Both the position numbers and the translations under genes were made by a program. Below are positions 1 to 7,796 of a stretch of 64,000 nt of DNA, one piece after another. The notes beneath the pieces are model-generated. The model was not told the DNA's origin. It saw nothing but the letters and a program-made list of their open reading frames with translations, and made no database searches. Position 1 is the first letter of the stretch. The number at the start of each line of letters is the position of its first letter. The stretch is taken from the NCBI GenBank assembly GCA_900155405.1, contig LT700188.1, forward strand, positions 496,001 to 560,000. The letters run 5' to 3'. The stretch comes from Negativicoccus massiliensis (GTDB taxonomy: Bacteria > Bacillota > Negativicutes > Veillonellales > Negativicoccaceae).

Positions 1-345
1 GCGTCCGAAAGCGATAATCCGATCGCCCTCATGAAACAGCTTTCGCTTGAACGGCTGGTTGAAATAAACCAGCTCGAGGTTGCCGCTGTCATCGTTTACG
101 ATCACATTTAAAATGGACAAGCGCGGGCGCGGGCGGCGCTCCTGCACTTTCGTGATAACGCCTGCCACAGTCACGTCAGCACCATCCGCCAGAGCACGAA
201 TCGGCACTACTTGCGAATAATCACGATAGGCGCGCGGATAATATTGCAGCAAATCGCCCACAGTATGTATGCCAAGAACAGCTAAACGCTGCTCTGCGGC
301 TTTACCGATGCCTTTAATGACTGTTACCGAATCTTGCCAATGCAT
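1..345 (-). CDS. recG: ATP-dependent DNA helicase RecG, N-terminal part (cut by window edge)
   Basis: The first 115 codons of RecG, which remodels stalled replication forks and branch-migrates Holliday junctions. The visible part starts MHWQDSVTVIKGIGKAAEQR and has the helix-hairpin-helix style start (IKGIGKAAEQRLAVLGIHTVGDLLQYYPRAYRDY split over residues 9-42) followed by the OB-fold wedge domain (VAGVITKVQERR). The helicase motor lies outside the window. The start is the ATG at 345, preceded by a GGAGG-type site. The gene is separated from the permease gene by a bidirectional terminator. Identification rests on the N-terminal family pattern only. Confidence 0.85.
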   Translation of the reverse strand, partial: MHWQDSVTVIKGIGKAAEQRLAVLGIHTVGDLLQYYPRAYRDYSQVVPIRALADGADVTVAGVITKVQERRPRPRLSILNVIVNDDSGNLELVYFNQPFKRKLFHEGDRIIAFGR

Positions 346-370
346 AATTACCTCCTCTCCCCTATTATAT

Positions 371-400
371 AAAAAACGGACTCTTGCGAGTCCGTTTTTT
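371..400 (-). terminator. Rho-independent terminator after the NCS2 permease gene
   Basis: A perfect inverted repeat (AAAAAACGGACTC, loop TTGC, GAGTCCGTTTTTT) just after the permease stop codon. The T-run is on both strands. On the minus strand it ends the guaD-permease transcript and isolates recG. Confidence 0.9.
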
Positions 401-404
401 ATGA

Positions 405-1754
405 TCAGTCCTCCTGCGGCAAAATCAAATTCAAAACAATTGCCACAATGGCCGCCGATGCCACGGTCGAACCAAGTACATATTGCAGCAACTCAGGCAG
501 CGTTGCCATGTAGTCTTTCGGCAGCAAATACAAAGCCAACGAAATAACCATCGGGACTCCGATGACAAACATGTTGCGTTCGGTAAGCCGTTCCTGTTTC
601 AAAATACGAATTCCCGAAAGGGAGATAATCGCGCAAACGACCACGAACACACCGCCGATTACCGGTGCCGGAATGGACGCAATCAATGTTGCCAATTTGC
701 CGGACAAGCCGAACATCATCAGCCACGCGCCGGCGCCGTAAAACGCATACCGGCTGGCGACACCGGTGATGGAAATCAAACCGGCATTGGTCGAATAACC
801 GGTGACCGGAGTCGAGCCGACGAGGCTCGATACCAAACAGCCGAGGCCTTCACCGACCACGCCGCGATCGACCTGTTTCGGTGTGACATCTTCATTGATC
901 ACCGATCCGATCGCAAACCAGGTACCGGTGGTCTCCGCCATCAACACGAAGAATACGAAAATCATCGTTAAAATAGCCGATGGTGTAAAGCTCGGCATAT
1001 AATCGATAAATGCCAAATGCGGCCGCGCAAGCCAACCGGCCGCCGCCACGCTTTCCCATTGAAAGCGTCCCATCACCTGTGCCGCGACACTTCCCGCAGC
1101 CAGTGCAAAAATAACGGCACCGGTTCGCAGCCAATTCCCTTTTTTACCCATGTGAATACCCAAGGTCACGCAGAAGATCAAGGTCACAACCGAAACCAAC
1201 GCCAGTAAAATATTCTGTGTCACGGTTTCCGTTCCGTAAATCGCGTAGATATTTGAATCCAGCGCCACCGGCAGTAACGACAACCCGATGATTAAAATAA
1301 TCGTACCGCCCACCAGACGCGGCACCAACACATTGATCAGTTTGCGGAACACCCCGGTCAAACCGAGCACGACCAATATCAGCGAGGCCACCATCGTCGA
1401 ACCGAACACTTCATTCAGCCCTAAAAATCCTCCACCGGCTGCCATCGTTATCCCGACAATAGCGCCGATCGGCACATAACTCGGGCCTTGTGCGATCGGA
1501 AATCGCATACAAAAATGCGCCTGAATGATCGTTGCAATCCCCGCCGCCAGGAATGTCGCCTGAATTAGAATCGACGCTTCCGCGACCCCCAAGCTTAAAA
1601 TCGATGCGATGACAAACGGTACGACGTACACATCCATCGCCAACACGTGTTGCAAACCGAGAAAAATAATTTTATTCCAGGGCAATTTTTCATTCGGCGC
1701 AACAATTAAATGTCCTTCATACTGTGTTTCCTGCAAATTTTTTGCCGACTCCAT
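405..1754 (-). CDS. NCS2 family nucleobase:cation symporter (xanthine/uric acid/uracil permease type)
   Basis: A 449-residue inner-membrane transporter of the NCS2/NAT family, importing a purine or pyrimidine base with H+ or Na+. It has about 14 hydrophobic segments, the TM1 QH pair (residues 35-36, QHVLAM) and the NAT signature near residues 322-331 (TNAGLISITG). The signature carries Thr where most members have Gln, Glu or Pro. The signature and following VASRY resemble the bacterial xanthine/urate branch more than uracil carriers. It lies 9 nt downstream of guanine deaminase and is surely co-transcribed with it, which suggests a purine substrate such as guanine, xanthine or urate. The exact substrate cannot be read from the sequence. 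Confidence 0.85.
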   Translation of the reverse strand: MESAKNLQETQYEGHLIVAPNEKLPWNKIIFLGLQHVLAMDVYVVPFVIASILSLGVAEASILIQATFLAAGIATIIQAHFCMRFPIAQGPSYVPIGAIVGITMAAGGGFLGLNEVFGSTMVASLILVVLGLTGVFRKLINVLVPRLVGGTIILIIGLSLLPVALDSNIYAIYGTETVTQNILLALVSVVTLIFCVTLGIHMGKKGNWLRTGAVIFALAAGSVAAQVMGRFQWESVAAAGWLARPHLAFIDYMPSFTPSAILTMIFVFFVLMAETTGTWFAIGSVINEDVTPKQVDRGVVGEGLGCLVSSLVGSTPVTGYSTNAGLISITGVASRYAFYGAGAWLMMFGLSGKLATLIASIPAPVIGGVFVVVCAIISLSGIRILKQERLTERNMFVIGVPMVISLALYLLPKDYMATLPELLQYVLGSTVASAAIVAIVLNLILPQED

Positions 1755-1763
1755 GAGTTCTCC

Positions 1764-3128
1764 TTAACGACCTGACACCAATTGTCCCTGTACCCATACT
1801 TTAGTAATATTGGCACGGTTGGCAGTAAATAAAATTTTCTGTAATACAGACTGTGCGTCGTCCTCACTGTACAAAACAATATCGGAGTGGGGTGCCGCCA
1901 CATCGATCAACTGCACATCCCAATGATATCCCGGCAGAAACAGACCGATATTTTGGTGCAATGCTTCGCCACCCGCCGTTGTCGCCATATAAAACGCATG
2001 ACGAAAATCAATGCGTGACTCCGCCACACCGCGACTTGCGGCTGGAAGATTGGCGTCAACACCGTCTTCCAGCATACGACTGGAGATAATCGCCTGGCGA
2101 ATATTCGCATAAATCGACGGTGCAAAACCGCCGGACACATCCGTGCCCAAACCCGCTTTGACCCCTTGCGCATGCCGACGGCGAACCGGATATACGGCAT
2201 TGCCGAAAAACGCATTGGAAATAGGACAATGGGAGATTGTCGCACCGCGTTGGGCGACCAATTCCGCCTCGTCTTCCGTTAATTGCGTCGCATGCCCCAT
2301 CACCGCACGATCGGTTAAAAGACCAAAAGAGTCCAAAACCTCCGCATCCGATGTACCGAAGTATTCGTGTGCATAACCGGCCTGCCAGTCCGATTCGGAT
2401 AAATGGGTTTGGATCGGAATCGGGTACTGCTCCGCCAATTCTCCGAGTCCTTTCAACGAGGCCGGCGTACACGAAGGTACAAAACGAGGCGTAATAACAG
2501 GCGTCAGTAATTGCCGTTCATCCGTAAGCGCCGTTATGCGCTCAATCGTCTCTTCCGTACCGGCAATTCCCGCGTCCGCGGATGCATCGCGATAGTAATC
2601 CGGACATTGATCGGGATTGTCCATTACGACTTTACCGAGTGCCGCGCGTTGGCCCAGTGTTTGACATGCTTTACCGAGCAACACCGTCGCGTCCACATTT
2701 TGCGTGCCGTAGTACAGTGCAGTCGTCGTACCGTTTGCCAAACTGCGCATGACAAGATCCGCAAATACCGGCGTCGCTTTTTTTCCATCGGTAAGTGACT
2801 GTTCGAGCGGGAACGTGTATTTCTGCAGCCAATCCTCCAACGGGACATGCAAAGCGTTACCTATGTTTTCCCATTGCGGCGCGTGAATATGAAGATCGAC
2901 AAATCCCGGCAACAAATATTGCGTGGCGGATAACTCTTCCAATTCGCCATTCGCGCGGGCATCGTCTACCACTTTCGCATAGTCGGCATCCCGGGGCAGC
3001 AGTACACGTTCCAATGTGCCCGCCGCATTGATTTCAAAAAGCGCATCGGCGAGCACCTCCACTTCTCCCCAAACAGGAGCATGAAATGCCGTCCCCAACA
3101 CAAAGTGGTGCTTTGCAGGTAAAGTCAT
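1764..3128 (-). CDS. guaD: Guanine deaminase
   Basis: A zinc amidohydrolase converting guanine to xanthine and ammonia in the cytoplasm. Visible features are the metal-binding HxH (DLHIHAPQ, near residue 80), HLSES, GHATQL, SHCPISNAFFG and the C-terminal metal Asp in GLGTDVSGG, in the order typical of the amidohydrolase barrel. About 454 residues, normal for the family. The start at 3128 is preferred because GGGGAAG precedes it at good spacing. An in-frame ATG at 3140 would add four residues. Its partner is the purine permease directly downstream, so the pair probably imports and deaminates purine bases for nitrogen or salvage. Confidence 0.88.
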   Translation of the reverse strand: MTLPAKHHFVLGTAFHAPVWGEVEVLADALFEINAAGTLERVLLPRDADYAKVVDDARANGELEELSATQYLLPGFVDLHIHAPQWENIGNALHVPLEDWLQKYTFPLEQSLTDGKKATPVFADLVMRSLANGTTTALYYGTQNVDATVLLGKACQTLGQRAALGKVVMDNPDQCPDYYRDASADAGIAGTEETIERITALTDERQLLTPVITPRFVPSCTPASLKGLGELAEQYPIPIQTHLSESDWQAGYAHEYFGTSDAEVLDSFGLLTDRAVMGHATQLTEDEAELVAQRGATISHCPISNAFFGNAVYPVRRRHAQGVKAGLGTDVSGGFAPSIYANIRQAIISSRMLEDGVDANLPAASRGVAESRIDFRHAFYMATTAGGEALHQNIGLFLPGYHWDVQLIDVAAPHSDIVLYSEDDAQSVLQKILFTANRANITKVWVQGQLVSGR

Positions 3129-3160
3129 ACTCTTCCCCATTTCCCAAACGTTTTATCATT

Positions 3161-3191
3161 ATTATACAAAATTTAGATATAAAAAGGTGAA
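3161..3191 (-). promoter_or_regulatory. Putative promoter of guaD-permease operon
   Basis: On the minus strand a TATAAT hexamer (3161-3166) lies about 35 nt upstream of the guaD start, with a weak TTCACC (3186-3191) at 19 nt spacing. The -10 is good and the -35 poor. I found no purine-riboswitch core between promoter and gene. Confidence 0.4.
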
Positions 3192-3402
3192 ATATTTATC
3201 CTTGCCTACGTTTTCATTTTTATTTGCATGCCAGCGAGCATCTGCATTGAACGCATCTACGACCGTTTGCATAAACATGTTGTTACCACTTTGATGTGAA
3301 CGTAGACAGGGATACATTTTCGACATTTGTAAATAACCGGAAAGCCAAATTTTTCAAATTTTCGTCAGTAGATATAAAAAATGAAAAGCCGACGCATTGG
3401 TG

Positions 3403-3689
3403 TTACTCTCCCCATTTTTCGCATTGCGCGATCGGCGCTGATACGAAAACGTTATGCGGCGCAAACGACTTACAGTAAAAACAGATCTTCTTATATTCTG
3501 CGTTACTTGATACTTCTCCCGTCAGAACGTCATTCACAATCGTATCATTTGCTCTTTCTCTTTCGTGCATTAACACCGTTACGGCAATGATTTTTTCGCC
3601 CGCGCACGGAGGATTACTGTCAGCATACCGGTCCTTCCCCGTGTTGTCGACTAACACAAATCCTTGCACAAAATACAATCCTCAGCCAT
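3403..3689 (-). pseudogene. Possible frameshifted small gene of unknown function
   Basis: An AAAGGAG site precedes an ATG at 3689 that opens a 12-codon frame (MAEDCILCKDLC) ending in TAG. Shifting one frame gives a continuous 90-codon reading (VLVDNTGKDRYADSN through KICFYCKSF). Both parts contain a CxxC, as if one small zinc-binding protein had been broken by a frameshift. The downstream frame has only a TTG to start from and no good ribosome site of its own. I do not recognise a family. It may also be chance. Confidence 0.25.
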
Positions 3690-3795
3690 GCACCTGAGCT
3701 CCTTTCCCGATACCGATAGTATCCGTACTGAATTGCTCAAACGAATGCGGAAAATCGTGCCGGGCCTTTTGGAAATATGCGCCCATATATTACTC

Positions 3796-3822
3796 TTGCC
3801 CCCATCAGAAATCGTGTATAAT
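3796..3822 (+). promoter_or_regulatory. Putative promoter of the 3829-3893 small RNA
   Basis: TTGCCC (3796-3801) and a perfect TATAAT (3817-3822), 15 nt apart and so shorter than ideal. The stem-loop RNA would start about 7 nt after the -10. Confidence 0.4.
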
Positions 3823-3828
3823 AATGAA

Positions 3829-3893
3829 ATTAGAGGTAGCTATGCCACTAAGACAGTGAAAGTCCGTTCGTTGGGTAGCTACCTCTGCTTTTT
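3829..3893 (+). ncRNA. Candidate short stem-loop RNA (possible type I antitoxin relic)
   Basis: Just after the promoter-like TATAAT comes a perfect 11-bp inverted repeat (AGAGGTAGCTA at 3832-3842 and TAGCTACCTCT at 3876-3886) followed by GCTTTTTG. This gives a transcript of about 65 nt that is one long hairpin with an intrinsic-terminator tail. The loop carries a second small inverted repeat (CACT/AGTG). From memory, this layout resembles the short antisense RNAs that overlap the 3' ends of small hydrophobic (TxpA/holin-like) toxin genes in Bacillota. No toxin ORF survives on the opposite strand here. The function is inferred only. Confidence 0.4.
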
Positions 3894-3970
3894 GTTCGTG
3901 GTAACTGATGGAATAACATAACGACCACCGAATCGTATGAAACCGGTTATTAATAAAGACTCTGTCTAAA

Positions 3971-4008
3971 ATAAAAAAGAGAAAGCAGCACGCTTTCTCT
4001 TTTTTATT
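3971..4008 (-). terminator. Terminator of the pdx kinase/ECF S-component operon
   Basis: An inverted repeat AAAAAAGAGAAAG / CTTTCTCTTTTTT with a T-run on the minus strand. It overlaps the stop codon of the S-component gene. Confidence 0.85.
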
Positions 4009-4531
4009 TTCTCTTGTGAATCAATTCATATAATTTCGGGCCTACCGCTAATGCTACGACAATCCCCAATGCGGATGTCATAAGAGAAAACGGAATATTA
4101 GCAATCGCCGCTTGCCAGCTGCCGATGACAGCCCACCATGCAACAATATATCCCACCAAAGTCCAGAGCGATGCGATCAACGTTGCAATCAACACCCGTC
4201 CGTAGCTGGGCCGACGATTCGGCGTATGTCCGAAGTAGCCGACGAGGTAACCCGCCACGCCTTTAATAACGAGCGAAAACGGCGTATATCCGGTCAATCC
4301 CACGATAGCATCAAAGATCATTGAGCCGATACCGCCACCAACCGCACCTACCCAGCGACCGAAAACAATTCCGATAATGTAAAGTGCCGCACTGCCCATA
4401 TGAACCATGGCGCCACCCGGCATGGGGATAAGCACCATTGTCGCCACCACGCAAAGCGCGATGGCGACTCCCATGTATACCATTTGTCTTGTCGATTGAT
4501 TTCGTTTTTCTATAATATTTCTATTTTGCAT
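4004..4531 (-). CDS. ECF transporter S component, probable vitamin B6-type substrate
   Basis: A 175-residue membrane protein with about six hydrophobic segments. It looks like the substrate-capture (S) subunit of an energy-coupling factor transporter, which would work with a shared EcfA/EcfA'/EcfT module encoded elsewhere. The start used is the ATG at 4531, which overlaps the last codons of the upstream kinase gene (tATGca inside its end). A longer frame to 4591 would start inside the kinase. Tight coupling to a pyridoxamine/pyridoxal kinase is the basis for proposing a B6 vitamer as substrate. A hydroxymethylpyrimidine-type substrate is the main alternative. The family call comes from hydropathy and context, with no diagnostic motif. 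Confidence 0.65.
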   Translation of the reverse strand: MQNRNIIEKRNQSTRQMVYMGVAIALCVVATMVLIPMPGGAMVHMGSAALYIIGIVFGRWVGAVGGGIGSMIFDAIVGLTGYTPFSLVIKGVAGYLVGYFGHTPNRRPSYGRVLIATLIASLWTLVGYIVAWWAVIGSWQAAIANIPFSLMTSALGIVVALAVGPKLYELIHKRK

Positions 4532-5393
4532 ATTTTTCACCTTCCTGCCACAAATGCGGTAATTCCAATTCAAACGGCACACCGTTTTCAATTTTTGTCC
4601 CGGCTTCCTGCAATCTTTTAATTCCGTTCGTCACAAATTGACCTGCGGTTTGCACCGCTCCGGCCCACGGTACTCCTTTAAGTCGCAAGCCTACTAACGC
4701 GGATGCAAATAAGTCTCCCGTTCCGACTGCGGGTAACGGAATTTCTGCAAAGGTAAACCACGCCTCCGTGTGCGTGCTTTGGTCATACAAATAGTTAGCC
4801 AAATGACCATTTTCCACCGGTAATGACGTAATCACCACCGTTTCCGGTCCGAGCGCGGCAATCTCAATCGCTAACCGACGAGCCTCCTCCTTTGAAACCT
4901 GTCCGGCATGGTACGGCACATCACATAAGAAACAAGATTCGGTATAATTGGGCGTTGTTATCGTCGCATCGCGCAGCAGTTTACGCATGGCTTTCACCAT
5001 CGAATGGTCAAATGCAGAATACATTTTGCCGCGATCCGCCATGGCCGGATCGATCATAATCAAATCCCCCGGATGAGTATAGCGCTGAATCAGTGTATGT
5101 ACCAATCGGATCTGCTCGGGATTAGCCAGAAAACCACTATAAAAGGCATCAAAGTGAACGCCGTTCACATTCCATGCTTCCGCAAATTTAGGCATTTCTT
5201 CATCGAGCGGCAGCATATAATGATGAGCAAACCCCAGATGATTGCTATAAAGAGCAGTGGGCAGCGGTACCGCCTGTACGCCCAATGCCGCCAGGACAGG
5301 AATGGCAACAGACAATGCACAACGCCCCATCAGGCTCAGATCGTGTACGGTCAAACAACTTGGCACCGATAACCCGGCTGCTTTTTCTTTCAT
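4521..5393 (-). CDS. pdxY: Pyridoxal/pyridoxamine kinase (PdxY/PdxK-like)
   Basis: A ribokinase-fold enzyme of 290 residues phosphorylating B6 vitamers (pyridoxal, pyridoxamine, pyridoxine) with ATP in the cytoplasm. Family features are the N-terminal LTVHDLSLMGRCALSVAIP, the YSNHLGFAHH region, MIDPAMADRGKMY, TPNYTES (near residue 150) and the anion-hole/catalytic GTGD (near residue 225) in VGTGDLFASALVG. AAAGGAG lies 6 nt before the ATG. It overlaps the ECF S-component gene by 11 nt, so uptake and trapping by phosphorylation are probably coupled. A likely own promoter (TTGACT, then TATGAC at 18 nt) lies at about 5433-5462, downstream of the small-RNA terminator. Confidence 0.85.
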   Translation of the reverse strand: MKEKAAGLSVPSCLTVHDLSLMGRCALSVAIPVLAALGVQAVPLPTALYSNHLGFAHHYMLPLDEEMPKFAEAWNVNGVHFDAFYSGFLANPEQIRLVHTLIQRYTHPGDLIMIDPAMADRGKMYSAFDHSMVKAMRKLLRDATITTPNYTESCFLCDVPYHAGQVSKEEARRLAIEIAALGPETVVITSLPVENGHLANYLYDQSTHTEAWFTFAEIPLPAVGTGDLFASALVGLRLKGVPWAGAVQTAGQFVTNGIKRLQEAGTKIENGVPFELELPHLWQEGEKYAK

Positions 5394-5492
5394 AAGTACT
5401 CCTTTTCATTGATATAAATCATCATAAATTTCTTTTTGTCATACATCAATATACAGTTTTAAGTCAAAAAGCATGACAGAAAATCAAGCAAT

Positions 5493-5521
5493 AAAAAAAG
5501 GTGACCGCGGTCACCTTTTTT
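5493..5521 (-). terminator. Terminator of the candidate small RNA
   Basis: AAAAAAAGGTGACC, GC, GGTCACCTTTTTT: a 14-bp near-palindromic stem with T-runs on both strands, located between the small RNA and pdxY. Confidence 0.9.
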
Positions 5522-5622
5522 AGCCGGTATTCATAGAGGAGAAGAATACCGACGCTCTATTGATAATCAGGGAAAATATCATCAATAGAGCTCCTGAAAT
5601 CAGGGTACAGTAAACACTGTAC
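5493..5622 (-). ncRNA. Candidate small RNA: three hairpins plus terminator
   Basis: About 130 nt on the minus strand. Reading 5' to 3', hairpin 1 is a 7-bp stem with a 4-nt loop (5622-5605), placed right at the predicted start. Hairpin 2 is a perfect 11-bp stem (ATCAATAGAGC complement pair, 5591-5554) with a 16-nt loop. Hairpin 3 is a perfect 8-bp stem (5551-5525) whose 11-nt loop is TTCTCCTCTAT. A strong GC stem with T-run (5521-5493) ends it. The pyrimidine-rich loop is complementary to Shine-Dalgarno sequences, a common seed type in Bacillota small RNAs. No ORF is present. It could instead be a regulated leader of pdxY. I cannot match it to a named family. Confidence 0.6.
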
Positions 5623-5628
5623 AGTTAC

Positions 5629-5637
5629 ATTATAGCA
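5629..5637 (-). promoter_or_regulatory. Extended -10 promoter of the candidate small RNA
   Basis: On the minus strand TGCTATAAT (extended -10) at 5637-5629. The -35 region is weak. Transcription would begin at about 5622, the first base of hairpin 1. Confidence 0.55.
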
Positions 5638-5669
5638 TAGATTTCGGAAAAATAAAGTTTTACCCCTTG

Positions 5670-6695
5670 TTACTGTTTCTCGTTTTGCTTCCAACCTATG
5701 GTACGCGGCAAATCAATGACAGGACGACTCCACTTATACACCAACGCTATAATCGCGCCGCAGACGGCAACTGCCACTGCCGGCCAAAATAACGTCGGTA
5801 AACGGTTCGCAACCTGATCCCAGCCGCCGGGCAACACGGTTCCCTGCATAATCATATAAAATACCAGCTGATACATGGTAAACGCCGCGATCGCACCAAA
5901 ATATCCCATGAAATATGCCGCGCCTACATGACGCTTACGCGCTGTCACGTACATTACAACATAAATCAGAATGGAAACCAAACCGCCGCCAATAAAAATC
6001 GGTTTCACCTGTGTCGGCAAAATCACAAGCATATATATCGCCAACAGTAAGATAATGGACAGGAGAATATGCATAAACAAAATCACCAATGCTAAAGCGC
6101 GACATCTCTCGCGCAGCGGATTCGTCGTTTTCCAAGCTGCATAAAGCGCACCGTGGGAGGTGCAGGCCAGTACAACCCAAATACCGCAAACCACTCCGAT
6201 CGGCGACCAAAAAAACATGCCAACCGTGACCGCCCCCATACCGATATTTAAAAGAACGGAGAACCCGACGGTAATCAGATAAATCACAGTAGCAATCGAC
6301 ACTAACGCATGCACAAAACGCATCGCATGCGCACCCTTAATCGTTTTACCACTTCTCCAGGCAGCTCCCAAACGCAACAGCAGATTCAAAACGACCAAGC
6401 CTACACCGATCCAAATCACTTGATGGTACGCATCTTTCGGTCCTAAAAAAATAGCATCCAGCAGCCAAAAAGCGGCTACCAAACCAAATTCACCAGCCTG
6501 AAACCCCGGCCGATAGAGAGAATAAAATGCCGACCTTTCCCGTTCATTTTTTATAGTCCACGGTGCGGTGAGCGCCAAGCCCACATCAGTTTCTGTAACC
6601 CAAAAATATAAAGCAATCAGAAGCGAGGCGAAGAGCACTAATCCCGGCATTTCCAACTGCGAAAGCCAGGGCAGCCATGACTCGATAATACTCAT
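5670..6695 (-). CDS. CydB-like (cytochrome bd oxidase subunit II family) membrane protein, without CydA partner
   Basis: A 341-residue protein with about nine hydrophobic helices. The TETDVGLALTAPW turn after TM1, the following charged loop (KNERERSAFY) and the helix spacing are reminiscent of subunit II of cytochrome bd quinol oxidase. The resemblance is moderate. Subunit II carries no haem ligands, so it would need a CydA-like subunit, and none is in the window. The ATG at 6695 is chosen for its AGGGGA site. A further ATG lies 21 nt upstream. It is monocistronic. It may serve a distant cydA, or be a divergent quinol-binding membrane protein of unknown role. Confidence 0.5.
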   Translation of the reverse strand: MSIIESWLPWLSQLEMPGLVLFASLLIALYFWVTETDVGLALTAPWTIKNERERSAFYSLYRPGFQAGEFGLVAAFWLLDAIFLGPKDAYHQVIWIGVGLVVLNLLLRLGAAWRSGKTIKGAHAMRFVHALVSIATVIYLITVGFSVLLNIGMGAVTVGMFFWSPIGVVCGIWVVLACTSHGALYAAWKTTNPLRERCRALALVILFMHILLSIILLLAIYMLVILPTQVKPIFIGGGLVSILIYVVMYVTARKRHVGAAYFMGYFGAIAAFTMYQLVFYMIMQGTVLPGGWDQVANRLPTLFWPAVAVAVCGAIIALVYKWSRPVIDLPRTIGWKQNEKQ

Positions 6696-6742
6696 TACCA
6701 ATCCCCTATCATACAAATTAAACGCCGTAAGAAATCATGTTC

Positions 6743-6751
6743 ATTATAACA
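6743..6751 (-). promoter_or_regulatory. Putative promoter of the CydB-like gene
   Basis: TGTTATAAT on the minus strand, about 48 nt upstream of the start codon. No convincing -35. Confidence 0.35.
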
Positions 6752-6787
6752 TACAAATCATAAGCATTACATCTCTATACCGACATA

Positions 6788-6814
6788 GAAAAGATTCGGA
6801 CTACAGTCCGAATC
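6788..6814 (-). terminator. Terminator of the DUF47-pit operon
   Basis: A 10-bp perfect stem (GATTCGGACT / AGTCCGAATC, 2-nt loop) followed by TTTTC on the minus strand. It contains the pit stop codon. Confidence 0.8.
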
Positions 6815-7796
6815 CTCGTAAACACCAGAACACAAATGCCGATACCAAACCGCTCAGCGGAATGGTCGAAATCCATGTCACCACCATACTGCGGGCCACA
6901 TTCCAATTGACAGCCGTGACGCGTTTGGCAGAACCGACGCCCATAATAGAGCCGGAAACAACGTGCGTGGTACTAACCGGCATGTGCAACATCGTAGCCA
7001 ACGAAATAACGATGGATGAATTCAAATCCGCAGCAAAGCCGTTAATACTTTCCATGCGAAACACTTTTCGACCTACGGTTGCAATAATTCTCCAACCGCC
7101 TACGGCCGTCCCTAACGCCATCGCCGCGGCGCACACTACTTTGACCCAAAGAGGTACTTCAAACGACGATAGATGACCGGCGGAAAGCAGCGCCAAAGTA
7201 ATAATACCCATCGACTTCTGCGCATCGTTCGAACCGTGCGAAAATGCCATCGCCGCCGCCGTAAAAAGCTGTAAGCGACGGAATTTGCGATTCAGGGTAA
7301 ACGGTGCACGCCTTCCAAACAACCATAGCAACATAACCATCACAAAAAAACCGCCGCCAAAGGCAATCACCGGCGATAAAACGAGCGCCAAAAAGATCGT
7401 GCCGATTCCTGACCAGTCCAACGCCTGAAAACCGACGCTCACCGAAACCGCGCCGATAAGACCTCCAACCAGTGCATGCGAGGAACTCGACGGCATACCG
7501 AAATACCAACTCGCAATATTCCAGAAATTGGCGCCGATCAGCGCCGCGATTAAGACTTCTGAGTTTACAAAAGACGGCGATAAAATAATATCTCCGCCAA
7601 TCGTTTTGGCTACTCCTGTACTTACCAAAGCCCCGAAAAAGTTTAAAATAGCCGCCATCATAATGGCATGTTTCGGTTGAATGGCTCGAGTAGACACAGA
7701 AGTTGCCACCGCATTGGCTGTATCATGAAAACCGTTGATATAGTCAAATGCGATGGCAAGTATAATTACGCCCCAAAGAAGTAATTGCTCATGCAT
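6801..7796 (-). CDS. pit: PiT family inorganic phosphate transporter
   Basis: A 331-residue low-affinity phosphate permease driven by the cation gradient, in the cytoplasmic membrane. It shows both duplicated PiT signatures, FDYINGFHDTANAVA (residues 17-31) and the second-half FSHGSNDAQKSMG (near residue 195), as well as SSSSHALVGG and STTHVVSGSIMG. It starts inside the end of the DUF47 gene (8-nt overlap), the usual arrangement for this pair, where the DUF47 protein modulates Pit. Confidence 0.92.
   Translation of the reverse strand: MHEQLLLWGVIILAIAFDYINGFHDTANAVATSVSTRAIQPKHAIMMAAILNFFGALVSTGVAKTIGGDIILSPSFVNSEVLIAALIGANFWNIASWYFGMPSSSSHALVGGLIGAVSVSVGFQALDWSGIGTIFLALVLSPVIAFGGGFFVMVMLLWLFGRRAPFTLNRKFRRLQLFTAAAMAFSHGSNDAQKSMGIITLALLSAGHLSSFEVPLWVKVVCAAAMALGTAVGGWRIIATVGRKVFRMESINGFAADLNSSIVISLATMLHMPVSTTHVVSGSIMGVGSAKRVTAVNWNVARSMVVTWISTIPLSGLVSAFVFWCLRGFGL

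Larger units (their letters stand above)
3129..4003. other. Gene-poor stretch between guaD and the ECF S-component gene
   Basis: About 875 bp without a convincing intact gene. It holds the guaD promoter, a possible frameshifted small gene (3403-3689), a plus-strand promoter and stem-loop RNA (3796-3893), and the terminator of the vitamin B6 operon (3971-4008). The remainder (about 3192-3402 and 3894-3970) is AT-rich and I see nothing recognisable in it. The mixture looks like an accumulation site for decaying DNA. Confidence 0.6.

Noticed and set aside
3129-3300. Purine riboswitch in front of guaD
   Set aside because: Looked for the conserved purine-aptamer core between the promoter and guaD on the minus strand and found none.
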